Shown piece by piece: positions 59,877-64,000 of a DNA stretch of 64,000 bases; the stretch's first letter is position 1, and each line of letters starts with the position of its first letter. Under the pieces are notes generated by a model. That model worked only from the letters and a program-made list of their open reading frames with translations, was not told the DNA's origin and did no database searches. The position numbers and the translations under genes were made by a program. The stretch is taken from assembly GCA_964459325.1 (NCBI GenBank), contig CAYWKU010000011.1, positions 1-64,000 on the forward strand, written 5' to 3'. The stretch comes from CAYWKU01 sp964459325 (GTDB taxonomy: Bacteria; RBG-13-61-14; CAYWKU01).

Positions 59877-60923
59877 ATGCTCGAAATAGACGGAAGCATT
59901 GGAGAAGGCGGCGGAGGAGTACTGAGAACGGCGCTGGCCTTAAGTTGCGTCACCGGAACCGGAGTGGAGATTTTCAACATCCGCGCCGGCCGCTCGCAGC
60001 CGGGTTTGAGACCCCAGCATGTAGCCGCATTGGACGCTACCGCGACCATAACCGGCGCACAAGTCGAGGGCAACAAAATCAGCTCGCAGCAGATTCGCTT
60101 CCGTCCGGGAAAGGTCAAGCCGGGCTCCTATCGCTTCAGTATCGGCACAGCCGGTAGCACTTTGTTGTTGCTTCACACGGTATATCTCCCGCTCTGCCTT
60201 GCCGGAGACTCCAGTCGCCTTAAACTCGAAGGCGGCACTCACGTTCCCTGGAGCCCGCCATTCGAGCATACCGACCGGTTGTGGAGGCCGTTTCTCCTGA
60301 GGATGGGACTGGAAGTAACTCCGAACCTTCAGAAAGCGGGATATTACCCCAGGGGCGGGGGCCGGATAGATGTGAAAATCAAAAACAAAACCGAAATCCG
60401 GCCGGTGAAACTTACCGACCGGGGCGGGTTCAAAACCCTGAAGGTTCGCGGAGCGGTGTCCAACCTGAACGATAAAATAGCCGAGCGAATGATAAGAGGC
60501 GTTAAACGAGGCGCCCGCACTCTCGGAATAACGGGCAATCAGGTAAAAGAAGAAATACACAGGCCTCCTTCGTCCAACCCGGGAGCGTACGTCTTTGTGC
60601 AGGCGGATTACGAAAACGCTCGCGGCGGTTTCGTCGGCCTCGGCGCAAAGGGAAAGAGGGCCGAGATTGTCGCGGCGGAAGGGTGGGAAGAAGCTGCCCC
60701 TTACCTGCGGGCTACAGAACCCGTGGAGCCTCACCTGGCCGACCAGGTATTACTCCCGCTGGCGCTGGCGAAGGGGGAAAGCGAGTTCGCCACCACGGAA
60801 ATCACTTCCCATCTGATAACCAACGCCTCAATAATCGAGATGTTTTCGCCGGCTTCCTTGAAAATCGAGGGTGAGCCGGGCGGGCCCGGCAAGGTCAGGA
60901 TAAAACCCCTCAAAAGAAATTAA
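59877..60923 (+). CDS. rtcA: RNA 3'-terminal phosphate cyclase
   Basis: A 348-aa RtcA that converts RNA 3'-phosphates to 2',3'-cyclic phosphates through an AMP-enzyme intermediate. IDGSIGEGGGGVLRTALALS and the RSQPGLRPQHVAAL region are diagnostic, as is PRGGGRIDVKI. The catalytic histidine is in TTEITSHLITNASI near the C-terminus. It lies 8 bp after pfkA on the same strand. rtcB and the rtcR activator are absent from the window. Confidence 0.95.
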   Translation: MLEIDGSIGEGGGGVLRTALALSCVTGTGVEIFNIRAGRSQPGLRPQHVAALDATATITGAQVEGNKISSQQIRFRPGKVKPGSYRFSIGTAGSTLLLLHTVYLPLCLAGDSSRLKLEGGTHVPWSPPFEHTDRLWRPFLLRMGLEVTPNLQKAGYYPRGGGRIDVKIKNKTEIRPVKLTDRGGFKTLKVRGAVSNLNDKIAERMIRGVKRGARTLGITGNQVKEEIHRPPSSNPGAYVFVQADYENARGGFVGLGAKGKRAEIVAAEGWEEAAPYLRATEPVEPHLADQVLLPLALAKGESEFATTEITSHLITNASIIEMFSPASLKIEGEPGGPGKVRIKPLKRN

Positions 60924-60937
60924 TGCGCCATGTTATG

Positions 60938-60966
60938 TTGACAGCCTTGTGACCGGGTGCTATAGC
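60938..60966 (+). promoter_or_regulatory. Strong sigma-70-type promoter
   Basis: TTGACA (60938-60943), exact 17-base spacer, TATAGC (60961-60966). It stands 43 bases before the ferredoxin-protein start and in the gap after rtcA, so the next two genes have their own promoter. Confidence 0.6.
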
Positions 60967-61008
60967 TACCAAATCGAAGGGCGAAAATACTTTAAACAGG
61001 GAGATACC

Positions 61009-62016
61009 ATGAGCGAAGAAGACATTTACCGGCAGATGGCCGAAAAAATAATGATGAAGGGCTCGACCATCATCCCCCGACTTTTCCGGATGATAGCGGA
61101 TTCCGAAGAGGCGGAGTTGATGATGGCCATGCCCGGCACGCCCGAGCAACTGGCGGAGAAGGTGGGCAAACCGGTGGAACAAGTCGAGGAAATGTGCAAA
61201 AACCTCTACCGGAAGGGAGTGGCCTTCAAGTCCTTCAAAACCGGCTCGCTGGGCTACAAAATGTGCCGCGACCTGGTGCAGTTCCACGACGCCAGCATTC
61301 TATGGCCGGAAGCGCCGCAGGAATATCTCGACCTCTGGCAGAAATTCATGGAGGAGGAATGGCCCAATTACGCCAAGATAGTCGAGAAGATAATGCCCAA
61401 GCCGTTCACCCGCGTAATTCCCATCGATAAGGCGGTGGAAGCCGGGAAGCAGCAGGTGCTGGACACCGAAAGCGCGGAAAAAATGATACAGGACTCGGAA
61501 AAGGTGGCGGTCACCAAGTGCACCTGCCGCCTTACCGCTCACAAGTGCGACAACCCGCTCGAAGTATGCCTCCAGATAGGGAAAGCCGCCGATTACACTA
61601 TCGACCGGGAATCCGGCAGGGAAGTCTCCAGGGATGAAGCGTACGAGATATTGAAAAAATCGGAAGATGCGGGACTGGTTCACATTACCCTGAACAAGGC
61701 CCACGCCGGACACTTCATATGCAACTGCTGCGGATGCTGCTGTCAGACCCTGCCGTTGCTTATTTCCGAAGGGTTGAAGCTTACCGACCCCAGCCGCTAC
61801 ACAGCCCGGATAGACGCCGGCTTGTGCGATTTCTGCGGCGCCTGCCGGGACAGGTGCTACTTCAACGCCGTGGTCGAGGCGAAAAATGACGAGGGTGAAG
61901 AAGTCATGTCCATCATCGAGGAGAAATGCATGGGTTGCGGACTGTGCTACGTTACATGCCCCGAAGGAGCCATAAGCCTGGTGGAAACAAGACCGGAAGA
62001 CTTCATACCGGCGTAA
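61009..62016 (+). CDS. Multi-cluster 4Fe-4S protein with N-terminal helical (HTH-like) domain
   Basis: A 335-aa cytoplasmic protein. Residues 35-75 resemble a winged-helix segment (TPEQLAEKVGKPVEQVEEMCKNLYRKG). The centre has cysteine groups CTCRLTAHKCDNPLEVC and CNCCGCCC. The C-terminus has two classical 4Fe-4S motifs, CDFCGACRDRCYFNA and CMGCGLCYVTCPEGA. Proteins with this layout are frequent in anaerobic deltaproteobacteria and clostridia and lack an assigned role; an electron-transfer function coupled to acyl-CoA metabolism is plausible beside the MaoC gene. GGGAG precedes the ATG. Confidence 0.8.
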   Translation: MSEEDIYRQMAEKIMMKGSTIIPRLFRMIADSEEAELMMAMPGTPEQLAEKVGKPVEQVEEMCKNLYRKGVAFKSFKTGSLGYKMCRDLVQFHDASILWPEAPQEYLDLWQKFMEEEWPNYAKIVEKIMPKPFTRVIPIDKAVEAGKQQVLDTESAEKMIQDSEKVAVTKCTCRLTAHKCDNPLEVCLQIGKAADYTIDRESGREVSRDEAYEILKKSEDAGLVHITLNKAHAGHFICNCCGCCCQTLPLLISEGLKLTDPSRYTARIDAGLCDFCGACRDRCYFNAVVEAKNDEGEEVMSIIEEKCMGCGLCYVTCPEGAISLVETRPEDFIPA

Positions 62017-62064
62017 TTTTCGGATTCTTAACATCTACATTACATGAGGTGAAAGGAGGAAAAC

Positions 62065-62526
62065 ATGGCCATAGAGACATTACCGGTGGAAAAAATCAAG
62101 GAAAAACTCGGCGAGGAAATACTTTGCAGTGACTGGCTGGAAATAACCCAGGAGCGCATCAACCAGTTCGCCGACGCCACGGGAGACCACCAGTGGATAC
62201 ACGTGGACCCGGAAAAGGCCGCCCAGGGGCCGTTCGGCAAAACCATCGCCCACGGCTACATGGTGCTGTCACTCATTCCCTACTTCAGCGGCGGCGGAGG
62301 AATCATCCCGGAAGGCACCAAGATGGCCATCAACTACGGGACCAACAAAATCCGTTTCATAAATCCGGCGCCGGTGGACAGTAAAGTGCGCAGCCGCGCA
62401 ACTTTGAACAACGTCGAGGAAAAAGGCGGAGGCAGGGTGCTTGTAACCATCACTCACAACATAGAAATCGAGGGGCAGGACAAACCCGCCTGCGTGGCGG
62501 AAACACTGACCATGTTCTTTACCTGA
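62065..62526 (+). CDS. MaoC-family (R)-hydratase
   Basis: A 153-aa single hot-dog protein. The hydratase 2 motif FADATGDHQWIHVDPEKA gives the catalytic Asp and His, followed by FGKTIAHGYMVLSLI. It hydrates enoyl-CoA to (R)-3-hydroxyacyl-CoA or the reverse. The length is that of PhaJ-like enzymes. AAAGGAGG lies seven bases before the ATG. It shares a promoter with the ferredoxin protein and ends at the terminator at 62551. Confidence 0.92.
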   Translation: MAIETLPVEKIKEKLGEEILCSDWLEITQERINQFADATGDHQWIHVDPEKAAQGPFGKTIAHGYMVLSLIPYFSGGGGIIPEGTKMAINYGTNKIRFINPAPVDSKVRSRATLNNVEEKGGGRVLVTITHNIEIEGQDKPACVAETLTMFFT

Positions 62527-62550
62527 TTCCAGCGCAAAAACACATAAAAA

Positions 62551-62594
62551 GGCGTCGGCTTCTTTTCGGAAAAGAAAACCGGCGCCTTATTTTA
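62551..62594 (+). terminator. Rho-independent terminator after the MaoC gene
   Basis: A long hairpin with arms GGCGTCGG...TTCTTTTC and AAGAAAACCGGCGCC, then TTATTTT. It ends the plus-strand unit from 61009. Confidence 0.75.
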
Positions 62595-62602
62595 GGTTAG
62601 CG

Positions 62603-62746
62603 GGGTGTTGAAAAATGCTATTTTTCGTAACGCTGGCATCCTTCTCAGGCCGCATGGCTTGCCGGCAAAAGGCGCCTTAATAAAATCAGCTACTTACAAG
62701 TGCCGCCAGGGATGGCGGCGTTACGTTTCTGACTTTTTCAACACCC
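62603..62746. mobile_element. MITE-like element with GGGTGTTGAAAAA ends
   Basis: A 144-bp non-coding segment with perfect 13-bp terminal inverted repeats, GGGTGTTGAAAAA (62603-62615) and TTTTTCAACACCC (62734-62746). A second inner pair, CGTAACGC and GCGTTACG, and a GCCGCC/GGCGGC hairpin lie inside. It sits between a terminator and the end of the otsA gene. TTGAAAAA-type ends recur in several transposon families, so it could be a non-autonomous derivative. Confidence 0.6.
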
Positions 62747-62756
62747 TGTCAGGCCT

Positions 62757-64000
62757 TTAACCGGCGGCGCCGGGCATAGTAACCTGTGGCACAAATTCCT
62801 CCAGGATGGGGAAGTCGCCAAGCTTTCTTGCAAAGGCAGCCAACAGGAACGAATCCACCCACCGGAATATGTCGTAATTCCGCACGGTCTCCCTCAACCT
62901 TCCCATTCGCCGGCGCCTTTCTTCCTGCGGCATTTTCCATGCCTCATAAATTGCGTTCGCCACTCCCTCGATATCATAGGGGTTCACTATGAGCGCATCC
63001 CGTTTCATCTGAGCCGCCGCTCCGGCGAACTCGCTCAGTATAAGAACGCCGTTTTCTTCCAGCGAACATGAGCAATACTCCTTGGCCACCAGGTTCATGC
63101 CGTCTTCGAGAGGTGTAATAAGTCCTATTTCCGACAGCCTGTAATAAGCCAGCAGTTCATCCTTTTCAAGACTCCTGTACAGGTAATGTATGGGCACCCA
63201 TCCGTGTCTTGTGTGCGCGCCGTTAATCCGTCCCACGGTTCGCTCTATTTCCGAGCGCAGAGCCTGGTATTCAGGCACCTCTTCCCTGCTGGGCACGACC
63301 ACCTGCACCAGGGTGACCCTTTCGTGAAGCTCCGGATACCGTTCCATGGCCTTCTCGAAGGCCTGCAACCTCTCCGGTATACCCTTGGTGTAATCCAGCC
63401 TGTCTACGCCGAGAATGATGGTGCGGTCAGGCAGTTGCTCGTGAATGTACCACGCCCTGTCCGCCACCTCGTTGGATGCCGCTCTCTCCGAAAAGGAATT
63501 GTAATCGATACTTATCGGGAAAGCCCCGACCCGTACCTGGCGCCCCCGGAAGTTTACGCTGACCACCGCCCCCCTGCCGCTTACCTTCACGTTGGAGCAG
63601 AGATTCCGGAGGCATTGCACGAAGTTGCGCCTGTCGCGCATGGTCTGGAACCCTATCAGGTCGTATTCCATAAGCGACTCCAGGATATATTTCCTCCACG
63701 GCAGCTTCATAAAAATATCCATCGGCGGAAAGGGTATGTGAAGGAAATACCCCATGCTGCGCTCGACACCCTTGTCCTTCAAGTGTCGCCCTGCCGTCAT
63801 GAGGTGATAATCGTGCACCCATACGTAATCGTTCTCATCGGTCTGGTTCGCTATTACTTCGGCGAACTTGCGGTTCACGTCTTCATAGGTATGCCAGTAT
63901 TCCGGTACGAAATTGCACCTGGTCTGAAGGTCGTGAAACAACGGCCACAAAACTTCGTTGGCAAAACCGTAATAATACTTCTTTACTTCATCTTCGGTCA
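62757..64000 (-). CDS. otsA: Trehalose-6-phosphate synthase (5' end beyond the window)
   Basis: The C-terminal 414 residues of a GT20 enzyme that joins UDP-glucose to glucose 6-phosphate. Visible motifs are VWVHDYHLMTAGRHL, LGYFLHIPFPPMDIF-like SMGYFLHIPFPPMD, the donor-site LGVDRLDYTKGIPERL and the closing PLEDGMNLVAKEY. The frame stays open to base 64000 with family residues (EVKKYYYGFANEVLWPLFHD), so the start is outside; the internal TTG near 63950 is not the start. No otsB is seen. The gene ends 10 bp from the MITE-like element. Confidence 0.93.
   Translation of the reverse strand, partial: TEDEVKKYYYGFANEVLWPLFHDLQTRCNFVPEYWHTYEDVNRKFAEVIANQTDENDYVWVHDYHLMTAGRHLKDKGVERSMGYFLHIPFPPMDIFMKLPWRKYILESLMEYDLIGFQTMRDRRNFVQCLRNLCSNVKVSGRGAVVSVNFRGRQVRVGAFPISIDYNSFSERAASNEVADRAWYIHEQLPDRTIILGVDRLDYTKGIPERLQAFEKAMERYPELHERVTLVQVVVPSREEVPEYQALRSEIERTVGRINGAHTRHGWVPIHYLYRSLEKDELLAYYRLSEIGLITPLEDGMNLVAKEYCSCSLEENGVLILSEFAGAAAQMKRDALIVNPYDIEGVANAIYEAWKMPQEERRRRMGRLRETVRNYDIFRWVDSFLLAAFARKLGDFPILEEFVPQVTMPGAAG

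Overview
The window reads as chromosomal DNA of a Gram-negative bacterium. The evidence is lipoproteins with lipoboxes, an alpha-2-macroglobulin/PBP1C pair, an undecaprenyl-linked polysaccharide cluster and periplasmic Spy/CpxP-like and SLT proteins. Several genes fit an anaerobic or microaerobic, deltaproteobacterial-type lifestyle (FeoA, Rrf2, Thi4, LarA-like racemase, MttB-family methyltransferase, multi-cluster ferredoxin). No 16S rRNA or other taxonomic anchor is present, so this placement is an inference.

Layout. 1-523: two exact 222-bp tandem repeats plus a partial third. Each carries a 121-bp palindromic, MITE-like element joined to the 3' tail of the adjacent gene. 455-2929 (minus): rrf2 - feoA - thi4 - putative peptidase, an iron/sulfur-flavoured operon. 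3139-6588: a 1149-aa surface lipoprotein with a poly-Gly linker and IPT/TIG, Fn3-like and Kelch-like repeats. 6869-13412: AMP-forming ligase, LarA-like protein and CarB. 13551-21495: PBP1C and a 1873-aa alpha-2-macroglobulin, translationally coupled through an apparent CTG start. 21866-24603: a 2.7-kb island bounded by a 44-bp duplication of the 3' part of tRNA-Arg. It carries hicB-hicA and a SWIM zinc-finger protein on the plus strand, against the direction of its neighbours.

24563-30653: tRNA-Arg(ACG), an exported GH38-like/GH2 pair, tRNA-Ser(TGA) and serS. 30734-42121: a co-directional polysaccharide cluster with three GT4 glycosyltransferases, an O-antigen ligase/polymerase, a NodU-type carbamoyltransferase, a WecA-like transferase, a sugar epimerase and a membrane-anchored phosphodiesterase-TPR protein. 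42247-45032: a lone MttB-family protein, PgsA and a lytic transglycosylase. 45137-46129: an accessory patch with a palindromic element, an antitoxin, a ParE-like toxin broken by one in-frame stop, and a second MITE-like element.

46283-54029: MazG, two membrane proteins (one with a zinc ribbon), PgeF, an RluD-type pseudouridine synthase, two small unknowns and a membrane sulfatase-like protein. 54055-55931: cysE-iscS/nifS for cysteine synthesis and sulfur transfer. 55987-58621: an unknown lipoprotein and an ECF sigma / anti-sigma / Spy-CpxP-like envelope-stress operon. 58771-62526 (plus): phosphofructokinase, RtcA, a winged-helix-like ferredoxin protein and a MaoC dehydratase, ending at a terminator and another MITE-like element. 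62757-64000: trehalose-6-phosphate synthase, cut by the window edge.

Most of the window is ordinary core genome. The unusual parts are the repeat array at the left edge, the integrase-less tRNA-Arg island, the set of unrelated palindromic elements beside gene ends, the cysteine-type Thi4 in an Fe/S operon, and the broken toxin-antitoxin locus.
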